A DNA stretch of 64,000 nt from Clostridia bacterium. Its GTDB lineage: Bacteria > Bacillota > Clostridia > Lachnospirales > Lachnospiraceae. The stretch is from assembly GCA_003249225.1 (NCBI GenBank), contig QKJQ01000015.1:310001-374000 (forward strand). Direction: 5' to 3'. The position numbers were made by a program, and so were the translations under genes. The notes under the pieces were generated by a model, which was not told where the DNA came from, ran no database searches, and saw nothing but the letters and a program-made list of their open reading frames with translations. Each line of letters opens with the position of its first letter. Within the stretch, counting starts at the first letter, position 1. Shown here one piece after another: positions 51,881-60,287 of this stretch.

Positions 51881-52933
51881 ATGAGCAACACTCCTATCAA
51901 AAATAAGCTCAGCCAGAACAAAGAACTGCGCTATATACTCTTCAATCAATTCCTGCTCCTCGTTGGGGGAATAGCATTTGTAATCATGATCATACATATC
52001 TATAACCAGAGGCCTTTGGTAAATATACTAACAGCTCTGCTAATCTGTCTTTTGTGCGGAGGGTGGTATATCATGTCAAAAAAACTGGCTCTGTATAACG
52101 CAGCCAGAATCAATTTCTCAATTTTTATGACCTTCCTTTATATACCTTTTGGATATTGGACATCACCCGGATCTGAAAGTGCCATAATCTATATGGTATT
52201 TATGACCATTTTCATTTTATCCTTTATTGCAGTGAATAAATGGGAAATCCTTTTTCCTGTTCTGGTTATAATAGAAGCATTATTTTTTCTTCAGACTGAG
52301 ATTTGGTTTCCTGATCACTATTATATATACGAGGACGCAAAATATCGTATTATTGATTTGTCGCTGAACTTTATTGTAATAGCACTGGCCATACTTTTAA
52401 CCATCTACTATGTTACCAGTAAATCTGCAAAACACAGTGAGGAGCTGTATCAGGAGAGTATTACAGACAGTCTGACCGGGCTTTATAACCAGCGTTTTCT
52501 GTCCGATTTTATCCAAACCGAATACAGCCGAGCGGTTCAGACAGGAAATCATTTTACAATTGTTTTGATGGATTTAAATAATTTCAAAAAAATAAACGAT
52601 GATTATGGACATCTTGAAGGTGATAAAGTATTAAAGGATATAGCCGCGATTATTACCGACAATATCCGCAGTTATGACATTGCTTCAAGATATGGTGGTG
52701 ATGAGTTCTGCATTACCCTTCCAAATACCACAAAAGAACAGGCACAAATATATATAGAAAAGCTTACTGAAAGCTTTGAAACCTACAGTAAAAACTATAA
52801 AAGCGTTCGGTTATCTGTCGCGTTAGGAGAAGAAGACAGCAAAGATAAATCGTTGAATGATATATACAAGTCTGCCGATGAATTAATGTATCAAAAGAAA
52901 CGTCAGCAAAAAGAAGGACCACAGCAACATTAG
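51881..52933 (+). CDS. Membrane diguanylate cyclase (GGDEF)
   Basis: A 350-residue protein with about six hydrophobic segments in residues 20-185 of no recognised sensor type and a C-terminal GGDEF domain (about 195-345): DSLTGLYNQRFLSDFIQ, DLNNFKKINDDYGHLEGDK and intact SRYGGDEF. RSYD stands five residues before the signature, so the inhibitory RxxD site is present. A GGCAGGGATAG stretch precedes the ATG. It follows the NifX-like gene after a terminator and is probably separately transcribed. It should synthesise c-di-GMP. Confidence 0.9.
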   Translation: MSNTPIKNKLSQNKELRYILFNQFLLLVGGIAFVIMIIHIYNQRPLVNILTALLICLLCGGWYIMSKKLALYNAARINFSIFMTFLYIPFGYWTSPGSESAIIYMVFMTIFILSFIAVNKWEILFPVLVIIEALFFLQTEIWFPDHYYIYEDAKYRIIDLSLNFIVIALAILLTIYYVTSKSAKHSEELYQESITDSLTGLYNQRFLSDFIQTEYSRAVQTGNHFTIVLMDLNNFKKINDDYGHLEGDKVLKDIAAIITDNIRSYDIASRYGGDEFCITLPNTTKEQAQIYIEKLTESFETYSKNYKSVRLSVALGEEDSKDKSLNDIYKSADELMYQKKRQQKEGPQQH

Positions 52934-53055
52934 TCCCCATCCTTATCTACTCTAAGAAAGGCTCCTAACTCCTATTAAAAACGGAACCAATTGCGGACGG
53001 GGCCATATCCTGTTTTCTTTCATAGCTTTTCCTTTCCTCGTTCATTTGTTAAGAT

Positions 53056-54306
53056 CTACAGCATCGATTTCTTATGCTGAACCTCTGTATACATCTTTTT
53101 ACCAAGCAAAAAGAAGGTAAGAAATCCGGCAAGGTAAACACAGAAGATAAAAATAATCGGGTACAATGGTGATCCTTCGTAAAGCCAGCCGCCAAAATAA
53201 CCGGCTGGAAACATACAAAGCATTGAAAATACGTTAAACACGCCAAATACCTCGGTTCGCATTTCATCCATAATGGTGTTGGCAATCATTGTATTCAGAA
53301 CCGGATTTAAGATTGCTCCCGCCATTGCCCAGCAGATAACACAGGCAATCGCCAGCTTGCCATTTGTAAAATAAGAAAGAATCAGGATCAGAGCACCCAG
53401 TGCATACATTCCTACACTCGAGAGCGCGCTTTTCTCCATGTTCTGAATCTTTGGAATGACAAAGAAAAAGATCAGCATACTGACAGTCGTTGTAGCAAAC
53501 GGAAACAAGGAAATAAACGAGTTAGAAAAACCGAGCGAATCGGTTAGGAACGGAAAATAATAAAGGTTGTTGATATTCAGAGCAAAATTGATCAGTACAT
53601 TCATTGAAAACAGGAAAATCAGCCGGCTATTCCTGAAGATATAAACAATCGGTACCATAAGTTTTTTAACAGGATTCCCAATCGGTGCTCGCTGTGCCAT
53701 CATTTTCTGCCCAATGGAGGTCTCCTTGTAGAATAAAAGCTTGCCTATGGCCGCCGTTCCCATACATAGAAATGCGAATAAATACAAATACCGGATTGCA
53801 GGTACCAATTCATACTTTTTTATAAGCAGACCGGTTATCGGAACAAATAACCCACATAACGAGATGGTAATTGCAGAAAAATTAAAGGCTTTGATACGCA
53901 TACGGGGGTCTACATCCTCAACCAGGAAACAGGGGCTGGCTATGCCATTGATGACCGTTATACAGTTAATAACAGCGGCCAGCATGAACTGCCAGTATTC
54001 TTTTGCAAAAAAATAAAGCAGCATCGGAAAAGCCCAACCCACCAAATCCAGAACACCAACGGTACGCCGCCTGCCAAAACGATTAATCAAGTACCCTGCA
54101 AACAGTGCAAAAATTGTTTTCAGTATAAAGCTCAGTGAACTGATCAGGCCAACTTTCGTCGGAGAAATTCCCTGATTCAGCATATATAAACTGGCATAAG
54201 GATTCACAAAATTAAACGGAATTGCCCAGAATGGCAAAACATAAATACTAACCTTAACATTACGCGGCATTACCCTAAAATCATCAACGAATGAACGAAT
54301 GCTCAA
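53056..54306 (-). CDS. MFS transporter (TTG start)
   Basis: A 416-residue major facilitator protein with 12 hydrophobic segments. The start is a TTG at 54306 with GGGAGG seven bases upstream; no ATG is better placed. The loop between segments 2 and 3 has LINRFGRRRTVGVLD, and VEDVDPRMRIKAFNFSA is seen after segment 4, a feature of YbfB/DHA-like carriers. Substrate is unknown. It lies 291 bases downstream of the adenylate-forming enzyme on the same strand; that gap shows no gene or clear terminator, so they may be cotranscribed under control of the TetR gene at 56165. Confidence 0.85.
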   Translation of the reverse strand: MSIRSFVDDFRVMPRNVKVSIYVLPFWAIPFNFVNPYASLYMLNQGISPTKVGLISSLSFILKTIFALFAGYLINRFGRRRTVGVLDLVGWAFPMLLYFFAKEYWQFMLAAVINCITVINGIASPCFLVEDVDPRMRIKAFNFSAITISLCGLFVPITGLLIKKYELVPAIRYLYLFAFLCMGTAAIGKLLFYKETSIGQKMMAQRAPIGNPVKKLMVPIVYIFRNSRLIFLFSMNVLINFALNINNLYYFPFLTDSLGFSNSFISLFPFATTTVSMLIFFFVIPKIQNMEKSALSSVGMYALGALILILSYFTNGKLAIACVICWAMAGAILNPVLNTMIANTIMDEMRTEVFGVFNVFSMLCMFPAGYFGGWLYEGSPLYPIIFIFCVYLAGFLTFFLLGKKMYTEVQHKKSML

Positions 54307-54597
54307 AAATTATCCTCCCTGCTCCTTTATCCGGTATCATTCTATGGAGATCGAACCATATTACCTTAATCATATGCAAAGAGGATAATAATTCAATGTA
54401 GTAAACAAATCGGTTTTTGCAATATTCAATCCTCATTCTTCACATCTATCATGAAATTCTTTACCCAGGCAGATCGATGCAGTTCCAGTGCCGATGATAA
54501 CCTGTTGACTTCATAACAAAAGTATTTTTCTTTTATCATTGCCTCCCTGCTGCACCCTTTTGTGTTTCTTTTGATAAAACAAACCAATGATGTATTA

Positions 54598-55947
54598 TTA
54601 TCTGCGATATGGGACGACCATCCTGAATTTTCCACCCTTTTCTCTCTTTGGCAATTCAAGCGATCTCACGATTGTAACCTTATTCAGCTTTCTGTCCTGT
54701 AAAAGCTTTTTCAGTTCATCACACAGCTGCTCCCACTGTTGATCGCGGAGTGATTCTTTTATTTCGGGAGGATATTGCAACCGGATCTCTAAAACCGACG
54801 GAGCAGTCTGGATGACCTGAAATGCGTCTGCACCCTGAACGAACTTGTCAATCAGAGTAACGAACATCAGAGCCGGAACCATGAACTGCTCTCCTTCGTC
54901 ATTCACCATATGCAAGGAGTCTGCAGATCTTCCCTGTACCTTAAAGGATGGGTTTTTATTCCCACACTGGCATTTGTCCGGATTAATCAGGATGCTGTCT
55001 CCGATGTCATAACGTATCATTGGCTGCGTTCTGTTTAGAAGGTTCGTAATCAAAAGAGAATGTGACATCGTACCTGCAAGGACATGTTCACCTTTCTCAT
55101 CGATTGGTTCAAGGATAACCGCCTTTGTATTCATATGGTACCATCCGCATTTACACAACGGACTGGCAAAAGGGATCTCTGTAGCACCATACATTTGATA
55201 TGGTTTCACATGAAAAACACTGCCAACTTTTTCGAACTCACTGTCCGTAAGCTTTTCACTCATAACTTCGATAAATACCGGTTTGACAGCAAGTCTTCCC
55301 GCGGATTGTTCCGAGGTCATCATCGCTATCATGCTGGCATATCCCATTATTATCGTTGGCTGAAATGCATTCAATTCGCTCACGATCCTGCTGACAGGGT
55401 CATGAATCGAAATCACCCGGATTCTGTCTGCCCAGTATCTGCCCTCTGATTTCATATGAACAATACCCGATATAAATCCATAATGTTCACCAACTGCCGT
55501 AATTGCCGCGATCCTGACTCCTCTGACCAGAAGCTTTGCCATGTTGCCGGCTCCCATCCAGGAAAACTTTGATTTTTTATTTATCTTTGCACTAAGTTTT
55601 GTTTCCGCCGGATTGGTAATAAAAAATCCATTCTTTCCTGTTGTCCCGGATGTTATCGCCACATGATACTTATCGTGGAATTTTGAACCAATGAGAGATG
55701 AATCGGCAATAAACCGGCTTAGTTCGTCTATTGTAATGGACTTATCCGTTACCCAATCATCAAAGTGTGACATTAAGTCTGACTTCCTGGTTGTTGGCAG
55801 TTCCTCAAGCGAATGGATCGTCGCAGGTACCTTCTTGTAAAGCTCCTTATAGTATTCGGAGTGTGTACGGGCATACTCCACCAATTCCTGTAGTTTTTGT
55901 CTCTGATCTTTCGTTACATACTTATCTTGATATTCCATGCTATCCAT
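54598..55947 (-). CDS. Adenylate-forming enzyme, phenylacetate-CoA ligase/CapK-like
   Basis: A 449-residue protein. Start 55947 (MDSMEYQDKYVTKDQ) is preceded by AGGAGG; the longer frame to 56022 lacks support. The ATP-binding loop is AITSGTTGKNGFFITN, then YGATEIPFASPLC and PMIRYDIGDSILINPDKCQC, all matching the PaaK/CapK family. Three Cys in CKCGWY and CQCGN may bind zinc, as in some members. It would adenylate an aromatic or other carboxylic acid; with an MFS carrier downstream and a divergent TetR, detoxification or use of an organic acid is a plausible inference, not a demonstrated one. Confidence 0.8.
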   Translation of the reverse strand: MDSMEYQDKYVTKDQRQKLQELVEYARTHSEYYKELYKKVPATIHSLEELPTTRKSDLMSHFDDWVTDKSITIDELSRFIADSSLIGSKFHDKYHVAITSGTTGKNGFFITNPAETKLSAKINKKSKFSWMGAGNMAKLLVRGVRIAAITAVGEHYGFISGIVHMKSEGRYWADRIRVISIHDPVSRIVSELNAFQPTIIMGYASMIAMMTSEQSAGRLAVKPVFIEVMSEKLTDSEFEKVGSVFHVKPYQMYGATEIPFASPLCKCGWYHMNTKAVILEPIDEKGEHVLAGTMSHSLLITNLLNRTQPMIRYDIGDSILINPDKCQCGNKNPSFKVQGRSADSLHMVNDEGEQFMVPALMFVTLIDKFVQGADAFQVIQTAPSVLEIRLQYPPEIKESLRDQQWEQLCDELKKLLQDRKLNKVTIVRSLELPKREKGGKFRMVVPYRR

Positions 55948-56066
55948 GTGAGCTCCTCCTGCTTGACAATAATTTTCTATTATGATATCTTTGCTGTGCA
56001 ACACAGTGTTACATATCTTCATTTTATCCTAACCAGAGCATGCTTCAAGAATCAGTTTCAGGCATT

Positions 56067-56083
56067 TGTCGCCTTATGCGACA
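56067..56083. promoter_or_regulatory. Palindrome between the divergent TetR and ligase genes
   Basis: TGTCGC-cttat-GCGACA, six-base arms with a five-base centre, in the 217-base divergent gap. A second symmetric stretch AACAC-a-GTGTT lies near 56001-56011. Either may be the TetR operator. Confidence 0.5.
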
Positions 56084-56164
56084 TTCGGACCTGCTTGTTG
56101 CATGAAAAACATGGCTTTGAATATAGAATTGTTTAAATAGATTCTGCAAGGGAGGAATTGCCGT

Positions 56165-56845
56165 ATGGAGGAACCACTAGGTGATAAACGAGACAGTAAC
56201 AGAAACGATCAGAGAATACAAAGAACCAGAAAAAATATAAAGGATTCGTTTCTGCTGCTTTTGGGCAGTAAGAGTTTTGATTCACTGACAGTGAATGACA
56301 TCTCCGAAAAAGCGATGATAAACAGGACTACATTTTACAGACATTTTCCTGATAAATACGCCCTTACTATGGAAATTCTGCAGGAAGCCATGGAGGACTT
56401 GATGAAAAATGTTGGCTCCGTTGAAGAAAATATGCTGACTTTCAGTAACAAGCCCGATTTTGCAAATAAAAGTGACCCTTTGCTTCAAAAAAACTTAAAC
56501 CTTCTATCTGCCTTTTTTGAATATTTCAATAAGAACCGATCAATTTTCAAACCGTTATTAGGAGAAAATGGGAGTTTGTGGTTCATTTCAAAAATGAATA
56601 CCTACCTGTCTGACTTCTGGATCAAGAGACTAAAATCAGACAACACACTCTACAAAAAAACCAGCCAAAACGGCATTCTGTCAATTGACATCGCTTCCGT
56701 CTGGCTGGCTCATTCTGTCGTATCGATTCTGGGTTGGTGGCTGGAAAAAGGTTCTGCAATAACATCAGAAGCCATGGCTGAATATGTGCTTTCCGTCATT
56801 GTTCAGGGTTACTACAGTTCTTTAGGCCTTGAACCAAACCGCTAG
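56165..56845 (+). CDS. TetR/AcrR-family regulator
   Basis: A 226-residue regulator with an N-terminal helix-turn-helix (residues about 20-70: RTRKNIKDSFLLLLG, LTVNDISEKAMINRTTFYRH, FPDKYALTMEIL) and a helical C-terminal ligand domain of the length typical of YcdC/AcrR-like members. GGAGG lies nine bases before the ATG. Divergent from the adenylate-forming enzyme, so the natural target is that gene and the MFS gene behind it. Its stop overlaps the convergent acetyltransferase gene by four bases. Confidence 0.9.
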   Translation: MEEPLGDKRDSNRNDQRIQRTRKNIKDSFLLLLGSKSFDSLTVNDISEKAMINRTTFYRHFPDKYALTMEILQEAMEDLMKNVGSVEENMLTFSNKPDFANKSDPLLQKNLNLLSAFFEYFNKNRSIFKPLLGENGSLWFISKMNTYLSDFWIKRLKSDNTLYKKTSQNGILSIDIASVWLAHSVVSILGWWLEKGSAITSEAMAEYVLSVIVQGYYSSLGLEPNR

Positions 56846-57381
56846 GACTCATAATTCCAGTAAAAATGCACATCTGCTTTCCCTTCCTGACTTGTTCCGC
56901 GGTAAACACAAGTATCCAGACCGCCGATGACAAAACCATTCTTCAGGTAGAATAAGCAGGCGCCCAGATTGTTATCCTGTCCAATGGTATAGATGCCATG
57001 ATACCCTTTCAAAAGACTGAGCTCTTTCCCTTTGTCTAAGATCTGTCTGCCCACATCTTTCCCCCGATATGTCTGTTTGACCTTTAGATCATAGAGGTAT
57101 AGGTACTTATTCCATGCTTCCTGAAATATCCCCAATCCGATGCATTGTTCCTTGTCATAAGCACCGATAAAGGTATACTGATCTTTCATAGCCTCATATT
57201 GAAAGTTTTCTTCCGGGAAACACATCGAGGTTACCTCTTCTTCCGGTAAAATTACTTTACTGTACGTCCATACCCCGTTGCTGTAGGCTGGCAGGAGCTT
57301 TCCGAATAATTGAAATGGTTCATTGGGAAGCAAGATGTCTGCTTTCTTCTCTTCCTGTATCAGTTTTATGGTAATTCCCAT
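56842..57381 (-). CDS. GNAT acetyltransferase, streptothricin acetyltransferase (SatA)-like
   Basis: A 179-residue GNAT enzyme: acetyl-CoA loop YLYDLKVKQTYRGKDVGRQI, then YTIGQDNNLGACLFYLKNGF and IGGLDTCVYRGT, which resemble the SatA group. Family members acetylate streptothricin or other amines; resistance cannot be concluded from the sequence alone. No good ribosome site stands out beyond CAGGAGAG before the ATG. It overlaps the convergent TetR gene by four bases. Confidence 0.8.
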   Translation of the reverse strand: MGITIKLIQEEKKADILLPNEPFQLFGKLLPAYSNGVWTYSKVILPEEEVTSMCFPEENFQYEAMKDQYTFIGAYDKEQCIGLGIFQEAWNKYLYLYDLKVKQTYRGKDVGRQILDKGKELSLLKGYHGIYTIGQDNNLGACLFYLKNGFVIGGLDTCVYRGTSQEGKADVHFYWNYES

Positions 57382-57512
57382 GACTTTGCTCTCCTGTCGT
57401 TCGATTTATTAATCTTTGGTTTCTTTTCTATATCCTCTGCTTGTTTCCTGTGAAATGAAAGAGTACACTTATCTTGTAACCAACATTCATCTTCCAAGTA
57501 AAAGGAGGTCTT

Positions 57513-58184
57513 ATGAAGTACCTTTTAACATCCGGTGGTATCAAAAACAAAAGTATATACGATGCCCTGCTTCGTTTGCTGGACAAACCGATCGATCAAT
57601 GCAAGGCTCTCTGTATCACAACAGCCAGCTATGCCATCCCAAACGGTCTCGATTATGCATGGAAATTCATAAGCGGAAACGAAGAATCCCACATGTGCGA
57701 TCTTGGCTGGAAAAGTCTTGGCGTGCTGGAGCTTACCGCACTCTGCAGTATTCCGGCAACGCTTTGGGAAAACAAAGTAAAAGAAGCCGATGTATTGCTC
57801 GTTAACGGCGGGGACCCGCTTTACTTAAATCACTGGATGAAAGAATCCGGCGTTGCAAAGTTACTGCCCTCACTTTCTGCCGTATACGTCGGACTGAGTG
57901 CTGGCAGCATGATCCTTACCCCCCGCATTGGTGCTTCCTTTGTCAATTGGCAGGAACAAGGTGGCGATGACAGGACACTTGGTATCGTAGATTTTTCTAT
58001 CTTTCCGCATCTTAACAACAAGGATCTGCCTGATAATACGCTGGAGACGGCTAAGCTTTGGATCAATGAAGTACAGAGGCCGGCTTATGTCATAGATGAT
58101 GACACTGCTATCGTCGTTACGGATGACACGATAGAGGTAGTTTCTGAGGGCGAATGGGTAAAACTGGACGTAAGCGATTCGTAG
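57513..58184 (+). CDS. Peptidase S51 (peptidase E/dipeptidase-like)
   Basis: A 223-residue S51 family protein, typical length. Nucleophile Ser129 is in VYVGLSAGSMIL, preceded by VLLVNGGDPLYLNHW; YVIDDDTAIVV fits the family end. AGGAGG lies four bases before the ATG. PepE enzymes cleave N-terminal Asp dipeptides in the cytoplasm. An upstream frame at 57416-57805 in another phase is not coding. No clear partner; convergent with the ABC-F gene. Confidence 0.85.
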   Translation: MKYLLTSGGIKNKSIYDALLRLLDKPIDQCKALCITTASYAIPNGLDYAWKFISGNEESHMCDLGWKSLGVLELTALCSIPATLWENKVKEADVLLVNGGDPLYLNHWMKESGVAKLLPSLSAVYVGLSAGSMILTPRIGASFVNWQEQGGDDRTLGIVDFSIFPHLNNKDLPDNTLETAKLWINEVQRPAYVIDDDTAIVVTDDTIEVVSEGEWVKLDVSDS

Positions 58185-58230
58185 AACAAATTGGATAGGC
58201 TCCTCCCCTGCAATTATTTCACAGAGATTA

Positions 58231-58283
58231 GAAAACAGAACCGTTCCTGCCGCTCTGCCACTGCGGTGACAGCCTCTGTTTCC
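58231..58283 (-). terminator. Possible weak terminator of the ABC-F gene
   Basis: AAACAGA pairs with TCTGTTT with an inner CCGC/GCGG stem; on the minus strand TTTT follows. It lies 35 bases after the ABC-F stop. Pairing is short, so confidence is low. Confidence 0.35.
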
Positions 58284-58317
58284 TTTGACAGAATCATTCC
58301 CTGTTGACTGACTTTCG

Positions 58318-60060
58318 CTATTTCATTTTACGAATGATCTCTGCCAGCGATTCCATCAGGACCTTCGCCTGCTCAAAATCATTCGCCTGAAGGAGCTTTT
58401 GAATTCTGATTTCCGTTTCTTTTTTCTCCTGCTCTAACACCAGATACTCCTTGTCATAATGATTTTCGTAAATCATCTGACGGAATTTACGAATGCTCAT
58501 CCTGCGCACTGTGTTGTCCTCCACGAACAGCACATAGTCCACACAGTTCACTACCGTATAAAAGTCATGGGACACCATCAGGACTGCTCCCTTGAAGTCA
58601 GTAACCGCCTGCTCCAGCGCGACCTGTGCATACACATCGAGATGCCCGGTCGGTTCGTCGAGCAGTAAAAAGTTCGTTCGTTTGCAGGAGAGAACCGCCA
58701 ATTGAAAGAGATCTTTTTCTCCGCCTGATAATTCACGGACTTTTTGCTTTACGGTATCTCCTGCAAAGCCGTATTTTTCAAGATACTCTTCCGCTTCTTT
58801 TGTCTTAGCAAAGCCTTGGTCCAGAATAATCTCCAGCAGGCTCTTTGAACTGTCATAGACAGAATCTGTATTCTGGGTAAAGGCACCGATCTTCGCCTCC
58901 TGGCTGATCCTTACAGAATTCTTCCGGTTCTCAAGGATTTCCCGCAGCATCGTTGTCTTGCCCGTTCCATTTCGTCCAACGATTGCCACATGATCCTTAG
59001 GACCCATGGCAAAGCTTACATGTTCGAGCAGCTGTTCATCAAACGCAACGCTGTAATCAGATAGTTCAAGGATCGTCTCCTCCACTCCATCGCCTTCCAG
59101 CTCAAAATGTATCGCAGGCTGTTTGATATCCACAAAGGGAAGCTTTGTTTTTCTTGCTTCCAGGCGGTCGAGCAGTGTCTGTCTTGCATGGACGGTTCTG
59201 CCAAGCGTTGCACTGTCGATCATGGAAGCCTTAAATCTTGCCCTGTCAACGACCTGTTTCTGTCGGTCGATTTCCTCCTGATCTGCTGCCGCTGCCTCTT
59301 CCAGATCGATCTTAGCCGCCAGAAGCTCATAATTATATTCCGCATAGGTACCGTCGAATTCCTGAATACCCGTATTCTCCATGTGAAGGATCTTATTAAA
59401 GCAATGATTCAAAAGATAACGGTTATGTGTAATCACAAGCAGCGTTCCTTTGTGGGCATTGATCAGACTCATTAATCCATTCAGCCGGTCAAAATCCAAA
59501 AACACATCCGGTTCATCCATAATCAGAAATCCCGGATGTAACATCATCTCTTTCACTACCTGAATCAGCTTGAATTCACCGCCACTTAAGGATCGAAGCT
59601 TTTGTTCTTCCAGCTTTTCAAGGCCGATCAGGCTCAGATGCTTCCTTATATTGATCTCATAGGTTTCTCCGTCGATGGCATTCCATTCATCGACAGTCTT
59701 CTGATATACTTCCATGACGGGCTCCAGATCCTGCGCCGTCTCCATCTCCTTATAACAGTCCTGGAGCTTTTGCTCGAGCTTCACGAACGCTTCGCTGATA
59801 AATTCGAATACCGTGCTGTCATCCTTTGGGTCCAGCTGTGAGAACTGACTGACATACCCAATCCTGCTTACGTTATCAAAGGTTATCTTCCCATCATACA
59901 GACGCTCTTCGTGATGCATCATAAGATCGAGCAGCGTACTTTTCCCGGTACCGTTGCTGCCGATCAGGGCACAGTGCACATCCTCCTCAAGCGTAAAAGA
60001 AACATTATTATATAGATCCTTCTGCGGAAATGAGAAGGATAGTTTTTGTACTTTTATCAT
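58318..60060 (-). CDS. ABC-F family ATPase
   Basis: A 580-residue soluble protein with two ABC domains and no membrane part. Start 60060 (MIKVQKLSFSFPQK) has GGAG six bases upstream. Domain 1: Walker A GSNGTGKST, signature SLSGGEFKL, Walker B LIMDEPDVFLD. Domain 2: Walker A GRNGTGKTT, signature ELSGGEKDLFQL, Walker B LLLDEPTGHLD. The two are joined by a charged linker (YELLAAKIDLEEAAAADQEE). ABC-F proteins act on the ribosome in translation or antibiotic protection; the sequence is of the regulatory/resistance-like group with a shortened linker, but a specific drug cannot be named. It stands alone. Confidence 0.88.
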   Translation of the reverse strand: MIKVQKLSFSFPQKDLYNNVSFTLEEDVHCALIGSNGTGKSTLLDLMMHHEERLYDGKITFDNVSRIGYVSQFSQLDPKDDSTVFEFISEAFVKLEQKLQDCYKEMETAQDLEPVMEVYQKTVDEWNAIDGETYEINIRKHLSLIGLEKLEEQKLRSLSGGEFKLIQVVKEMMLHPGFLIMDEPDVFLDFDRLNGLMSLINAHKGTLLVITHNRYLLNHCFNKILHMENTGIQEFDGTYAEYNYELLAAKIDLEEAAAADQEEIDRQKQVVDRARFKASMIDSATLGRTVHARQTLLDRLEARKTKLPFVDIKQPAIHFELEGDGVEETILELSDYSVAFDEQLLEHVSFAMGPKDHVAIVGRNGTGKTTMLREILENRKNSVRISQEAKIGAFTQNTDSVYDSSKSLLEIILDQGFAKTKEAEEYLEKYGFAGDTVKQKVRELSGGEKDLFQLAVLSCKRTNFLLLDEPTGHLDVYAQVALEQAVTDFKGAVLMVSHDFYTVVNCVDYVLFVEDNTVRRMSIRKFRQMIYENHYDKEYLVLEQEKKETEIRIQKLLQANDFEQAKVLMESLAEIIRKMK

Positions 60061-60287
60061 ACATATCTCCATTCCTTTTTTCTTCTATAAAACTGCCGGT
60101 TGATTAATCCAAGGGTATTTTATTACTAGTTTTTATCCTCGTCAATTTTATATGAATATTTCTATTTTAACAGCTTAAAATTATTGTTGTTCGAGTCAAA
60201 TTGTATTCTGCTTTTTAACTGTTTTCTTTATCATACTCTCAGCTTTTTAAACTACATAGAAATCACAACAGGTACTTTTTCTCTGCT

